DNA of 64,000 nucleotides from Actinoplanes sp. TBRC 11911 (GTDB lineage: Bacteria; Actinomycetota; Actinomycetes; Mycobacteriales; Micromonosporaceae): contig NZ_JABBNC010000021.1 in NCBI RefSeq assembly GCF_012933445.1, positions 95,748-159,747 of the forward strand, read 5' to 3'. Below, piece after piece: positions 34,131 to 43,230 of the stretch; positions within the stretch are counted from its first letter, which is position 1; the number at the start of each line of letters is the position of its first letter. A program made the position numbers and the translations under genes. The notes under the pieces were generated by a model that did not search any database, was not told the origin of the DNA, and saw only the letters and a list, made by a program, of their open reading frames with translations.

Positions 34131-34702
34131 GTCGCAAATCCTCCACGATGCGGTATGCGATGTCCACATAGCAGGATTACTTGCGAACCCTGCGGCTCGG
34201 CTGACTGAGTCGCCGAATCAGGACGAAGCCCAGTTGGCGGCTCGTTGTGCTTCGGTACACCGGAATGCCAGCGACAGACCGCAGCCTCGCAGCCCGCTGA
34301 ACGGGTGAGCCGCAACGCCGGCGCGGGCACCGCCAGATCACCGCGGCTCATGCGTGCTTCGGCACGCTGTTTCTGCCGACTTTCTAATGATATTTCCGAA
34401 AAATCGCCTCTTGGCAACTTGGCCGAGCCGCTCTCCGGGTCGTCGGGCGGCGGGGCGGCTTCGAGCGGGGCCAAACAGGCCGAGACACACCCAGGGTGAG
34501 CGGCGGCAGGGTGCGGTTGCGGTGGATGGGCCGCCGTGGCGTCCGGGCGTGGGCACGGCGTGCGGGTGAGGGGGCCCCCGACAGGGCGCTCGGATTGTCA
34601 ATAATTTGGGGGACGATATTGACTACAAGGTGGGAGGGCCGTAGACAGGTCCTGGAGGATGGGTGGCATCGATGTGTCTCGCTGACCGAGGAGGGTGCGG
34701 CC

Positions 34703-35392
34703 GTGGCGTCGCATTACGTGGTGCGGAGCGTTGAGCGGGCCGGGCCGGAGATTATCGCCGCGCTGGGGGAGGCCGGCGTGGCCACCGTGCATGAGGCGGC
34801 CGGGCGGGTTGGGCTGCTCGGGCCGGCGATTCGGCCGCGGCAAGCAGGGGCTGTCGTGGCCGGGTCGGCGATCACGGTGTCCTGCCATCCGGGGGACAAC
34901 CTGATGATTCACGCTGCGGTCGAGGTGTGCGCGCCCGGTGACATTCTGGTCGTGACCACCACCTCGCCGTCGACCGACGGGATGTTCGGGGAGCTGCTGG
35001 CCACCTCGCTGATGGCCCGCGGCGTCGCCGGACTCATCAGTGACGCCGGCGTGCGCGACATCGCCGCGCTCAGGGAGATGGGGTTCCCGGTCTGGTCGCG
35101 GGCCGTTCACGCGCAGGGCACCGTGAAGGCCAGCCCGGGCTCGGTGAACGTGCCGGTGGTCGCGGCCGGGCAACTGGTCGGGCCGGGCGACATCATCGTG
35201 GCGGACGACGACGGCGTGGTCGCGTTGCCGATCGCGCTGGGCGCACCGGTCGCCGAAGCGGCGGCGAAACGCACGGCGGCCGAGGCGGACAAGCGCGCGC
35301 AGCTGGCGAGCGGCACGCTGGGCGTCGACATGTACAACCTGCGGCCGTTGCTGGCGGAACTCGGTGTCGAATACGTGGACCGCCTGCCATGA
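34703..35392 (+). CDS. ligK: 4-carboxy-4-hydroxy-2-oxoadipate aldolase (RraA fold)
   Basis: A 229-aa class II pyruvate aldolase of the RraA/HMG-CHA aldolase family. Visible are VATVHEAAGRVG, the GELLA loop (96-100), and SDAGVRDI with Asp114, Arg118 and Asp119, which bind Mg2+ and pyruvate. It splits 4-carboxy-4-hydroxy-2-oxoadipate to pyruvate and oxaloacetate. GTG 34703 is chosen because GAGGAGGG lies 7 nt upstream. It is the first gene of a four-gene coupled operon; the neighbouring LigU and LigJ homologues fix the pathway assignment. Confidence 0.87.
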   Translation: MASHYVVRSVERAGPEIIAALGEAGVATVHEAAGRVGLLGPAIRPRQAGAVVAGSAITVSCHPGDNLMIHAAVEVCAPGDILVVTTTSPSTDGMFGELLATSLMARGVAGLISDAGVRDIAALREMGFPVWSRAVHAQGTVKASPGSVNVPVVAAGQLVGPGDIIVADDDGVVALPIALGAPVAEAAAKRTAAEADKRAQLASGTLGVDMYNLRPLLAELGVEYVDRLP

Positions 35393-36435
35393 GCGACGGC
35401 ATCCGGTGTATGCAGATGCGCGGCGGCAGTTCGAAGGGCGCCTATTTCCTGGCGTCCGATCTGCCGGCCGATCCGGCGGACCGCGACGACCTTCTACTGC
35501 GCATCATGGGCTCGCCGGACGAACGGCAGATCGACGGCCTCGGCGGCGGCCATCCGTTGACGAGCAAGGTCGCCGTGGTCGGTCCGTCGGCCGATCCGGA
35601 GGCCGACGTCGATTATCTGTTTCTCCAAGTGGTGCCGGACCGCGCGGTCGTCACGGACGCGCAGACCTGCGGCAATCTGCTCGCCGGGGTGGGCCCGTTC
35701 GCCATCGAGCGCGGTCTTGTCGCGCCGCTTGCGCCGACGACCCCGGTACGCGTCCGCATCGTCAATCCCACGGTCCGCTTCGCCGAGGAGCGGGTGCGAA
35801 CCCCGGACGGTCGCGTGCGGTACGACGGTGACACGGTGATGGCGGGGACGTCGTTTCCGGCCGCCCCGATCGACATCGCGTTTCCGGGCGGGGAAGGGTC
35901 GGTGTTTCCGACCGGACACCGCACCGACCGGTTCGCCGGGGTGACGGTCACCGCCGTGGACGCCGGAATGCCGGTGGTGCTGGTCCGCGCGGTCGATCTG
36001 GGTATCGAGGGCGACGAATCACCGGCGACGCTGGAAGCCAATGCGGACCTGCGGGAGAAGGTCGAGGCGATTCGGCTCGAGGCCGGACCGGCGATGGGCT
36101 TGGGCGACGTCCGCGACACGACCGTTCCGAAGATTTCGATACTGTCCGCGCCCCGATCCGGCGGCACGATCGCCACCCGGACTTTCATTCCCCATCGCGT
36201 GCACGCGGCCATCGGCGTGCTGGGCGCGGTCTCGGTGGCCGCGGGCGTGCGCATATCGGGAACGGTCGTCTCGCTGGCCGGCGAAACCCTGGTCCGCATC
36301 GAACACCCGAGCGGGTCGTTCGATGTCGGCGTCGAACTCGACGGGACCACGCTGGCGCGCAGTTCGGTGGTGCGCACCGCCCGGAAACTGGCCGACGGCC
36401 TGGTGTGGCCCCGCTGCGGAAAGGCAACCGGATGA
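35389..36435 (+). CDS. ligU: 4-oxalomesaconate tautomerase (PrpF/LigU family)
   Basis: A 348-aa protein with the diaminopimelate-epimerase-like double fold of the PrpF family: QMRGGSSKGAYF (residues 9-20), GGGHPLTSKVAVV with Lys60, and TDAQTCGNLLAGVGPFA with Cys94. It converts the keto and enol isomers of 4-oxalomesaconate. The other PrpF option, an aconitate isomerase, is less likely given ligK and ligJ. It overlaps ligK by 4 nt and the dioxygenase gene by 4 nt. Confidence 0.85.
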   Translation: MSDGIRCMQMRGGSSKGAYFLASDLPADPADRDDLLLRIMGSPDERQIDGLGGGHPLTSKVAVVGPSADPEADVDYLFLQVVPDRAVVTDAQTCGNLLAGVGPFAIERGLVAPLAPTTPVRVRIVNPTVRFAEERVRTPDGRVRYDGDTVMAGTSFPAAPIDIAFPGGEGSVFPTGHRTDRFAGVTVTAVDAGMPVVLVRAVDLGIEGDESPATLEANADLREKVEAIRLEAGPAMGLGDVRDTTVPKISILSAPRSGGTIATRTFIPHRVHAAIGVLGAVSVAAGVRISGTVVSLAGETLVRIEHPSGSFDVGVELDGTTLARSSVVRTARKLADGLVWPRCGKATG

Positions 36436-37403
36436 GCCTCACCCACGACCCGGATCGGCGCCGCGACATCGCGCACGTCGGCCCGGTGGAACTGTTCACC
36501 CCGGTGCTGGAGGAGTCGCGGGATTTTTTCGTGCGGGTGATGGGCCTGCGTGAGGTGCACCGCGACGCCACGTCGGTCTACCTGCACACTTGGGACGACT
36601 ATCAATCGTGGACGGTGCGGTTGGTGCGGCGCGGCACCGCCGGAATCGGGCGGACCTATTTGCGCGCGGCCAGCCCGCAGGCGATCGGGCGGCTGGCGTC
36701 GGCGATCGGCCCGCACACGACGGTCGCCGACGCGTACGGGCTGGGAAAGGTTGTGCTTTTCATCGATCCCGACGGGCACGAAATGGGCCTCTACTGGGAC
36801 GTCGAACGGTATCGGGCTGATGACAGCGACCGGCCCGCACTGAAGAACCAGGCGGCCGCCTATCCCGGGCGGGGTGCCAATCTGCGCCGGCTCGACCACG
36901 TGAACTATCTGACCGCCGAGGTGCCGGGTGCGTCGTCGTTTCTGGCCGATGTGTTCGGCGCGCGGTGCACCGAGCAGATTGTGAAGGACGACGGGCGGCC
37001 GCAGGCGATCTGGTATTCGGTCGGCAACAAGACCTACGACCTCGTGTATACCGAGGATTGGACCGGGCACCGCGGCCGGCTGCACCACATCGCGTTCGCC
37101 ACCGATACGCGCGAGGAGATTCTGCGGGCCGCCGACGTGTGCCTGGACGCGGGCGTGCACATCGAGACCGGGCCGCACAAACACGCGATTCAGCAAACCT
37201 TTTTCCTGTACGTCTGGGAACCCGGCGGCAACCGCATCGAGATCTGCAACGCGGGTGCCCGGCTGATCCTGGCGCCCGACTGGCAAACCGTGAGCTGGAC
37301 CCAGGCCGAACGGGCCAAGGGTCAGGCGTGGGGACTCCAGACGATCGGCACGTTCCATACGCATGGCACCCCGGTGGTGCCGGTACCGGAGGATCCGGCG
37401 TGA
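36432..37403 (+). CDS. VOC-fold (type I) extradiol ring-cleavage dioxygenase
   Basis: A 323-aa two-domain extradiol dioxygenase. The Fe(II) ligands are His156 (RLDHVNYL), His219 (RLHHIAFA) and Glu270 (GNRIEI), with the conserved Tyr260 region (FFLYVWEPGGNRIE). The N-terminal domain (HVGPVELFTPVLEESRDFF) is the non-catalytic VOC copy. Within an operon of LigK, LigU and LigJ homologues the logical substrate is a gallate- or protocatechuate-like acid. The known enzymes in those routes (LigAB, GalA, DesB) belong to the unrelated type II family. Substrate is inferred only from context. Confidence 0.88.
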   Translation: MSLTHDPDRRRDIAHVGPVELFTPVLEESRDFFVRVMGLREVHRDATSVYLHTWDDYQSWTVRLVRRGTAGIGRTYLRAASPQAIGRLASAIGPHTTVADAYGLGKVVLFIDPDGHEMGLYWDVERYRADDSDRPALKNQAAAYPGRGANLRRLDHVNYLTAEVPGASSFLADVFGARCTEQIVKDDGRPQAIWYSVGNKTYDLVYTEDWTGHRGRLHHIAFATDTREEILRAADVCLDAGVHIETGPHKHAIQQTFFLYVWEPGGNRIEICNAGARLILAPDWQTVSWTQAERAKGQAWGLQTIGTFHTHGTPVVPVPEDPA

Positions 37404-38377
37404 TCATCGACTGTCACGGCCATTACACGACCGCTCCCGCGGCGCACACCGCGTGGCGCCAGGCGGGTCAGGCCGGTCCCTATCCCGCGATTTCCGACGA
37501 CGAGATCCGCGAATCGCTGGAGGGCAACCAATTGCGGTTGATGGACGAGCGCGGCATCGACCTGACGCTGTTCTCGCCGCGGGCGTCGGCGATGGGACAC
37601 CACGTCGGGGACGAGGCTTTCAGTGGTGCGTGGACGCGGGCGTGCAACGACCTCATCGCGCGGGTGGCGGTGCTGTATCCGAAGCGTTTCGCCGGTGTCT
37701 GCCAGCTACCGCAATCGCCCGGGGTGCCGATCGCTCATTCGATCGGCGAACTGCGCCGGTGCGTACGTGAACTGGGGTTCGTCGGCTGCAATCTGAACCC
37801 GGACCCGAGCGGCGGGCAATGGACGTCGCCGCCGCTGACCGACGAGTTCTGGTATCCGTTCTACGAGGCGATGGTCGAGCTGGACGTGCCGGCGATGGTG
37901 CACGTGTCCGCGGTGACGAACCCTAATTTCCACGCGACCGGCTCGCACTACCTGAACGCGGACACCACGGCGTTCATGCAGTTCCTGCAGTCCGACCTTT
38001 TCGCGCGCTTCCCCGGGCTCCGGATGATCATCCCGCACGGCGGGGGAGCGGTGCCCTATCACTGGGGCCGGTTCCGCGGGCTGGCCGACATGCTCGACCG
38101 GCCGCCGCTGGACGAGTCGGTGATGACCAACGTCTTCTTCGACACCTGTGTTTACCACCAGCCCGGCATCAACCTGTTGTTCGACGTGATCGCCCCGGAC
38201 AACATCCTGTTCGGGTCCGAGATGGTCGGGGCGGTCCGCGGCATCGACCCGCGCACCGGCCACTACTTCGACGACACCCGGCGCTACATCGAGGCGCTGA
38301 ACCTGTCCGCCGACGACCGCACCAGGATCTACGAAGGGAATGTGCGCCGGGTGTATCCGCGTCTCAAAATCGCTTAA
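37400..38377 (+). CDS. ligJ: 4-oxalomesaconate hydratase (amidohydrolase fold)
   Basis: A 325-aa amidohydrolase-superfamily protein whose start (IIDCHGHYTTAP, metal ligands His6 and His8) is the LigJ signature. Other ligands are in MIIPHGGGAVPYH and the LFGSEMVGA segment, with an unusual Glu in the usual catalytic Asp area. It adds water to 4-oxalomesaconate to form 4-carboxy-4-hydroxy-2-oxoadipate, the LigK substrate. GTG 37400 overlaps the dioxygenase stop by 4 nt. Final gene of the operon. Confidence 0.87.
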   Translation: MIIDCHGHYTTAPAAHTAWRQAGQAGPYPAISDDEIRESLEGNQLRLMDERGIDLTLFSPRASAMGHHVGDEAFSGAWTRACNDLIARVAVLYPKRFAGVCQLPQSPGVPIAHSIGELRRCVRELGFVGCNLNPDPSGGQWTSPPLTDEFWYPFYEAMVELDVPAMVHVSAVTNPNFHATGSHYLNADTTAFMQFLQSDLFARFPGLRMIIPHGGGAVPYHWGRFRGLADMLDRPPLDESVMTNVFFDTCVYHQPGINLLFDVIAPDNILFGSEMVGAVRGIDPRTGHYFDDTRRYIEALNLSADDRTRIYEGNVRRVYPRLKIA

Positions 38378-38442
38378 CTCGGGTTGTGGGCGACCGATCG
38401 TGGCGGGGTGCCGTAGTCGGCCACCGCCCGAGGGAGCCCGCC

Positions 38443-39195
38443 GTGTCATACCCGTCGCAACCGCCGGCCGAACCGTCCGGATTGTTCCCCGTGGGGCAGG
38501 GTGAGGGAGGGGCTGCCGCAGGGAAGAGCGAGCTCCAACCACAAACGCTCCAGCCGCCGCACGAGCCGCAGCCGTTCTTCGCGCCGCCGACGGGTCAGCC
38601 CTTGTCCGCGCCTCTGGCCGCTCAGCGATTCTCCGCCGCGCCCGCCACCAAGCCGTTCTCCGCGCCGCCCGCGCCGGCCGGGCGGCACGCCGCGGCCGAG
38701 CCCGACGACGAGCCCTACTTCGACTTCGAGCTCGGGCAGGCCACCACTCAACCGATCCCGCACATGGCGGCGCCCGCCAGCCCGACAGCGCTGTGGTTCG
38801 CCTTCGGCGCGGGGATCGCCGGCCTGATGGGCTCGTTCATGCCGTGGGTGAAGATCAACTTCTTCGGCGGCATGAGCTCCTCCGGCGTCGACGGCACGGA
38901 CGGCTGGTACAGCGTGCTCCTCGGCGCCGCGATCGCCGCTCTCGCCATCTGGCTTGTCCGCAATCCGGGGCGGCATCTGGCTTTGTCCCTTCTCGCGATG
39001 TTGTGCACCATCGGGCTGACCGGACTCGGCGTCTACGAGGTGATCCACCTGTCCGGTGACATCCCGGAGAGCGAGTTCGCCGGCACCGTGAGCGTGGGAA
39101 TCGGACTCTGGCTCATCATTGCCGCGGGCGTGGTCGGTACGGGGGCAATGGTCCGAGTTTTGCGAGGCCGTAGCGGGTCGGCCGGGCAGCCGTAA
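38443..39195 (+). CDS. Proline-rich membrane protein of unknown function
   Basis: A 250-aa protein. Residues 1-110 are a Pro/Ala/Gln-rich, low-complexity cytoplasmic segment (PFFAPPTGQPLSAP, PFSAPPAPAGRH). Four hydrophobic helices follow (LWFAFGAGIAGLMGSFMPWV, WYSVLLGAAIAALAIWLV, LALSLLAMLCTIGLTGLGVY, IGLWLIIAAGVVGTGAMV). AGGGAG precedes GTG 38443. I do not recognise a named family, though this layout is common in actinobacteria. It stands alone on the strand after ligJ. Confidence 0.75.
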   Translation: MSYPSQPPAEPSGLFPVGQGEGGAAAGKSELQPQTLQPPHEPQPFFAPPTGQPLSAPLAAQRFSAAPATKPFSAPPAPAGRHAAAEPDDEPYFDFELGQATTQPIPHMAAPASPTALWFAFGAGIAGLMGSFMPWVKINFFGGMSSSGVDGTDGWYSVLLGAAIAALAIWLVRNPGRHLALSLLAMLCTIGLTGLGVYEVIHLSGDIPESEFAGTVSVGIGLWLIIAAGVVGTGAMVRVLRGRSGSAGQP

Positions 39196-39228
39196 CGATG
39201 GGGGCTCCAACGTTCGAAGGGAGTCGAC

Positions 39229-40347
39229 ATGTCCGAGATCCGCCCCTTCCACGTCGCCATCGCCCAGTCCGACCTCGACGATCTCCGCGAGCGCCTGGCC
39301 CGCACTCGCTGGGGGACCGAGATCCCCGGCCAGGGCTGGCGCCGCGGCGTTCCGGTGGACTATCTGCGTGACCTCGCCCGGTACTGGGAGCGGGACTTCG
39401 ACTGGCGGGCCGCCGAGGCGCGGCTCAACGAGCTGCCCCAGTTCGTCACCGATGTGGACGGCCAGACCCTGCACTTCGCGCACGTCCGCTCCGCGAACCC
39501 GGCCGCCACGCCACTGCTGATCAGCCACGACTGGCCCGGGTCGTACGCGCTCTACCTGCCGGTCGTCGCGGCGCTGACCGGCGACTTCCACCTGGTGCTG
39601 GTCAGTAATCCCGGGATCGCCTTCTCCGGCCCGCTCACCAGCGAGGGGTGGACGGCGGCGCGCGGCGCGGCGGCGCTGCACGAGATCATGCGGCGTCTCG
39701 GTTACGGCCGTTACGGCGTACAGGGAAATGGGGGTGGGGCCGGCCTGGGTGTCCAGATGGCGCGGCAACAGCCGGCCGCCGTGATCGGCGTGCACGTCAA
39801 CGGGCACATCACGTTCCCGTCGCAGGATCCGGCCGACTTCGCCGATCTCACCGCGGCCGAGCAGGACCGGCTGCGGCGCCTGCAGGAGTTCCGCGACGAC
39901 AAGATGGGCTTCAACGTCATCCAGTCGACGCGGCCGCAGACGCTCGCGTTCGCCCTGCACGACTCGCCGGCCGGTCAGCTCGCCTGGATCGTGGAGAAGT
40001 TCAAGGAGTGGACCGATCCGTCCGCCGAGCTGCCCGAGGACGCCATCGACCGGGATCTGCTGCTGACGAACGTGAGCCTGTACTGGTTCACCGGCACGGC
40101 CGGCTCGTCGGCGAACCTCTACTGGGAGATGGCGCACGACCCGACGGCCTGGACCCCGAAGGAGAAGTCGGCGGTGCCGATGGGCGTGGCGCTCGGGGTC
40201 ACCGACATCACGGTGCGCCGATTCGCCGAGCGCGACATGCCGGTGACGCACTGGACCGAGTTCCCGGCGGGCGGCAACTTCCTCTCCGCGGAGCAGCCCA
40301 AGCTGTACGCGGACGACGTGCGCGCGTTCTTCGCGGGCCTGGGGTGA
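39229..40347 (+). CDS. Epoxide hydrolase family alpha/beta protein lacking catalytic residues
   Basis: A 372-aa protein. The N-terminal lid (IRPFHVAIAQSDLDDLRERL, RTRWGTEIPG) and core belong to the microsomal-type epoxide hydrolase (EHN) family. The family nucleophile motif GGDWG is replaced by GNGGG near residue 166, and the catalytic His motif GGHFA by GGNFL near residue 349; HGWPGS reads HDWPGS. The Tyr region SLYWFTGTAGSS is kept. The enzyme is therefore probably inactive as an epoxide hydrolase and may be a binding protein. No frameshift is present. Confidence 0.85.
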   Translation: MSEIRPFHVAIAQSDLDDLRERLARTRWGTEIPGQGWRRGVPVDYLRDLARYWERDFDWRAAEARLNELPQFVTDVDGQTLHFAHVRSANPAATPLLISHDWPGSYALYLPVVAALTGDFHLVLVSNPGIAFSGPLTSEGWTAARGAAALHEIMRRLGYGRYGVQGNGGGAGLGVQMARQQPAAVIGVHVNGHITFPSQDPADFADLTAAEQDRLRRLQEFRDDKMGFNVIQSTRPQTLAFALHDSPAGQLAWIVEKFKEWTDPSAELPEDAIDRDLLLTNVSLYWFTGTAGSSANLYWEMAHDPTAWTPKEKSAVPMGVALGVTDITVRRFAERDMPVTHWTEFPAGGNFLSAEQPKLYADDVRAFFAGLG

Positions 40348-40351
40348 GTGC

Positions 40352-40379
40352 CGGGAGGCGGGCCGCTGCCCGCCTCCCG
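40352..40379. terminator. Bidirectional terminator
   Basis: Perfect 12-bp stem CGGGAGGCGGGC (40352-40363) with GCCCGCCTCCCG (40368-40379), loop CGCT, between the convergent epoxide-hydrolase-like gene and the secreted-protein gene. Confidence 0.7.
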
Positions 40380-40384
40380 AGCCG

Positions 40385-42673
40385 TCACTCGACGTTGAAC
40401 TCGTACCAGCGGTTCTCGGACAGCGTGCCGTCGGCGGTGACGCTGGTGACGCTGAAGTTGTCGTATCCGGAGTACTCCGGGACGTAGGTGAACGTCGCGG
40501 AGCCGTCCGGACCCGCCGGGATCTCGATGTCCGCCCACTCGGTCTTCGACGGGTACCGGTAGGCGACCACGCCCGGCACCGCCGGACGGAAGGTCACGGT
40601 GGCCTCCTGCCCGACCTTCGGCGCGCCGCCGTCCGGACCGGTGACCGACACGAACGGCGCGTCGGTCACCGTGACCGTGACGGTGGTTTCCGGTGTCAAG
40701 GTGCCGTCGGCGAGCCGTGCCCGGACGGTGAGCAGGATCGGTCCCACCCGGTCCGGCACCACCTCAGCGGAGATGTAGCTCCCGTCGACGGTCCGTTCCG
40801 GGCCGCCGTCGAAGCTGTAGACGAAACCCTCGGCGCCGGGCAGTTCGCTCGACATCCAGATCGTCACCGGCTGACCGGCTCCGCCGTTGTCCGAGGCCGA
40901 GGCGCCCGTGAACCAGACGGTCGGGCGGGTGTCGATGACCCAGAAGCTCCGGGTCGACGGGTCGGACACGGTGCCGTCCGCGGACACCGAGCTGACGGTG
41001 AGGGTGTAGTCCCCGGCCTGTGGTGTCCAGTCCAGCTTGGCCGTGCCGTCGGCCGCGGCGTCGATGCTCTGCTGCACACCGTCGCCGAAGTCGTACTGAT
41101 AGGACACGACGTTCGTGGTGCGCGGTGTGAAGGTGAAGCTGCCCGGCTCGCCAGCGACCGCGCCGGTGCTCGGACCGAACTGCTCGGACGCGATGACCGG
41201 GGCGTCGCTCACCAGGATCGTCTCGGTATAGGTGCCGACCAGCTTCTGGTGGACGTATCCGTTGGCCTTGATGGTGTGCCAGCCCTTGTCCGGGAAGACG
41301 ACGTCACCGGTGGCCGTGGCGTCCACCGCCGGAACAACCGTCTCGGTCCCCGCGTCGAGGGCGTACCCGAACGAGGTCACCTCGGCGACCGGGGACTTGA
41401 GCGTCACGTGGCTGGTGAGACCCACCCCGGCGACGTCCACCTTGACCGCGGGCGCGGTCGCGCGCACGTAGTAGCGGTACGACTGGAACGGTCCCCGGTT
41501 CTGGGCCAGGTCGACCGCGCTGACCTGCAGCTCCGCGGATCCCGCGGACGTCGGCGTGAGGCTGACGCGTGCTCGTCCACCGGGGTGGCCGGCGTCGACG
41601 TAGGTGGTGGCGCCGAGGTTGCCGGTGCGGTAGACGAACCCGACGACGTCCCGGTCGCCGGCCGCGTCGAACACGAAGTCACCGGCGTCGCCCGGGCCGC
41701 CCGTGCCCGGGTAGGTGGCAACGTTGTACTTAGGCGAGGACACGACCGGCGCCGTGGCGGGCGCGGTGTTGTCCACCGTGAGGTAGCAGGTCCGGCTCCA
41801 CGGCCCGGCGTCGTCGAGGTCGCGCGCCTGCGCGGCCCAGGCCACGACCGTGCCGTCCGGGTAACCGCTCAGGTGCAGCGCCACGCTGGTGCTCTCGGTG
41901 CGCTGTTCCGGGTGGTCCACCGGCCAGACCGCGAACCAGATCTGTGGAGTCGGCGGCGTCCCGTCGGCGTCGGTGGCGGTCGCGGTGACCCGAGTGGAGT
42001 TACCTCCGGCGGTCGCGTGCTTGGCCAAGGTGCCGCAGGGGCGGTCCGGGTTGAGCACCTTGAGGCCGCTCACCGTGGGCGGGTGGTTGGCCGTCAGGTC
42101 CAGGCTGAGCTGCCGCACGGTACGGCCCAAGCCCGGGTCGCTCTCGGCCGCCGCGGCGACGCGTACCTCGAAGGTGATGGTCTTGTCGTGCCGGCCCAGC
42201 GCCGCCTGGATCTGCGGCAGCACGTCGAAGGTGACGACGGGTGCGGGACAGATGGCGGTGCCAAGGTTGCCCTGGGCGACCAGCTCCAGCTCCTTCGGCG
42301 CCTGCTGCCAGGTCGTCGTGTCGGCGACCGGCTTGGTACGCCAGATCTCGATCGGCGCGACGCGCTGGCAGTCCTGGACGGACCGCTCCGACGTGAAGAG
42401 CTGGGCTTCGTGTACGACCTGCGTGCGGTACGCGCTGAGGTCGTAGGTGAAGTAGGCCCGCGCGGTGCGGCCGGCGACGGTGCCGACCACCGCGTCCCCG
42501 GTGGGGCTGGGCGCCGGGGTGTCCGGCCGTGCGGAGTCGGTGTTGGCCCACGCGACGAGCGGGGGATGGGTGATGGGGGCGGCTTGCGCCGCGGGCGCGA
42601 GCACGGTGACGGCGGTGGCGGACAAGAGCAGAGCGGCGGTCGCGCCGAACAATGCCCTCCTCGAACGATTCAT
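40385..42673 (-). CDS. Large secreted protein with Ig/PKD-like repeats
   Basis: A 762-aa exported protein. A signal peptide ends near residue 31 (LAPAAQA before APITH). The mature part begins with a domain containing TTTWQQAPKELELV (carbohydrate-module-like) and continues as several beta-sandwich repeats: NHPPTVSGL, DATATGDVVFP, FTFTPRTTNVVSYQYDFGDG (PKD-like), VTDAPFVSVTGPDGG and FTYVPEYSGYDNF. There is no catalytic domain and no anchor that I can see. A cell-surface or matrix role is only a guess. It stands alone, with a terminator at 40352-40379. Confidence 0.8.
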   Translation of the reverse strand: MNRSRRALFGATAALLLSATAVTVLAPAAQAAPITHPPLVAWANTDSARPDTPAPSPTGDAVVGTVAGRTARAYFTYDLSAYRTQVVHEAQLFTSERSVQDCQRVAPIEIWRTKPVADTTTWQQAPKELELVAQGNLGTAICPAPVVTFDVLPQIQAALGRHDKTITFEVRVAAAAESDPGLGRTVRQLSLDLTANHPPTVSGLKVLNPDRPCGTLAKHATAGGNSTRVTATATDADGTPPTPQIWFAVWPVDHPEQRTESTSVALHLSGYPDGTVVAWAAQARDLDDAGPWSRTCYLTVDNTAPATAPVVSSPKYNVATYPGTGGPGDAGDFVFDAAGDRDVVGFVYRTGNLGATTYVDAGHPGGRARVSLTPTSAGSAELQVSAVDLAQNRGPFQSYRYYVRATAPAVKVDVAGVGLTSHVTLKSPVAEVTSFGYALDAGTETVVPAVDATATGDVVFPDKGWHTIKANGYVHQKLVGTYTETILVSDAPVIASEQFGPSTGAVAGEPGSFTFTPRTTNVVSYQYDFGDGVQQSIDAAADGTAKLDWTPQAGDYTLTVSSVSADGTVSDPSTRSFWVIDTRPTVWFTGASASDNGGAGQPVTIWMSSELPGAEGFVYSFDGGPERTVDGSYISAEVVPDRVGPILLTVRARLADGTLTPETTVTVTVTDAPFVSVTGPDGGAPKVGQEATVTFRPAVPGVVAYRYPSKTEWADIEIPAGPDGSATFTYVPEYSGYDNFSVTSVTADGTLSENRWYEFNVE

Positions 42674-43069
42674 GATCTTCTCCCCGAAGCCCCGCGCGGG
42701 AAGGGGTTTCCGGGCGGGGGCGGAGTTGATCTTAACGATCGTCGATGGTCGGCGAGGCCCCTTTTCGGGGCCACTCGAATGGTGGAACTTGCCAGCTTTG
42801 TCCGTGATCCACCATGCGCGTCAAGTAGCAGATAGCTGCCTAAGAAGCGTTCAGGTTACGCAGCGACAAGCCGGGCAGGTCGGGTCACCCGATCGCCGGA
42901 CGGCTTTCTGGGTCGACGCGCTGAGGACGGTGGCGACCGTGATCGCGAATCGGCCGGCGCCGCTGCGGGAGGCTCCGACGACGGCTGAACGAGGGCGGGA
43001 TTTCTGCTGGTAAAAGCGGCTGACATGCCGGATCCCGGGGCGGCGCGGTCGCCGGTCGAGGCGACGCGG

Positions 43070-43095
43070 CGGCCCGCCGGTGGGCGGGCCGTTTT
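43070..43095 (+). terminator. Rho-independent terminator without an annotated upstream gene
   Basis: CGGCCCGCC (43070-43078), loop GGTG, GGCGGGCCG (43083-43091), then TTTT (43092-43095). The T-run points to the plus strand, yet no plus-strand gene lies upstream within 2.7 kb, so an unannotated transcript may end here. Confidence 0.6.
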
Positions 43096-43230
43096 CGTGG
43101 TGCGCCGCGCAAGTGTTATTGTCGAGCGCCACCTGGCCTAGTGCCCAGTGGGCAAGGGGTAAGCGGTGGGCGTACACGCCGACCGTCGGGTCAGAACGAA
43201 AGTCTGGGACGGTACCCCATACTTGGCGCC

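Larger units (their letters stand above)
33396..34702. other. 1.3-kb gene-free region with tandem array and hairpin repeat
   Basis: The region holds an array of 35-bp tandem repeats (33500-33795), then the flank of the dispersed repeat (TCCACATGGTGGAGTCGCG near 33980, CGGCTTTTGTTCAGCC near 34052) and its hairpin core at 34090-34130. From about 34190 to 34690 I see no gene or repeat. Open frames across the array are artefacts of the repeated sequence. Confidence 0.65.

Noticed and set aside
34703..35392. RraA (RNase E inhibitor) or demethylmenaquinone methyltransferase as function of the first lig gene
   Set aside because: The fold is shared, but the coupled LigU and LigJ homologues and the Asp/Arg aldolase motif favour the LigK aldolase.
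42465..43013. 182-codon plus-strand frame over the start of the secreted-protein gene
   Set aside because: It overlaps a signal peptide on the other strand, has no SD and encodes no recognisable domain.
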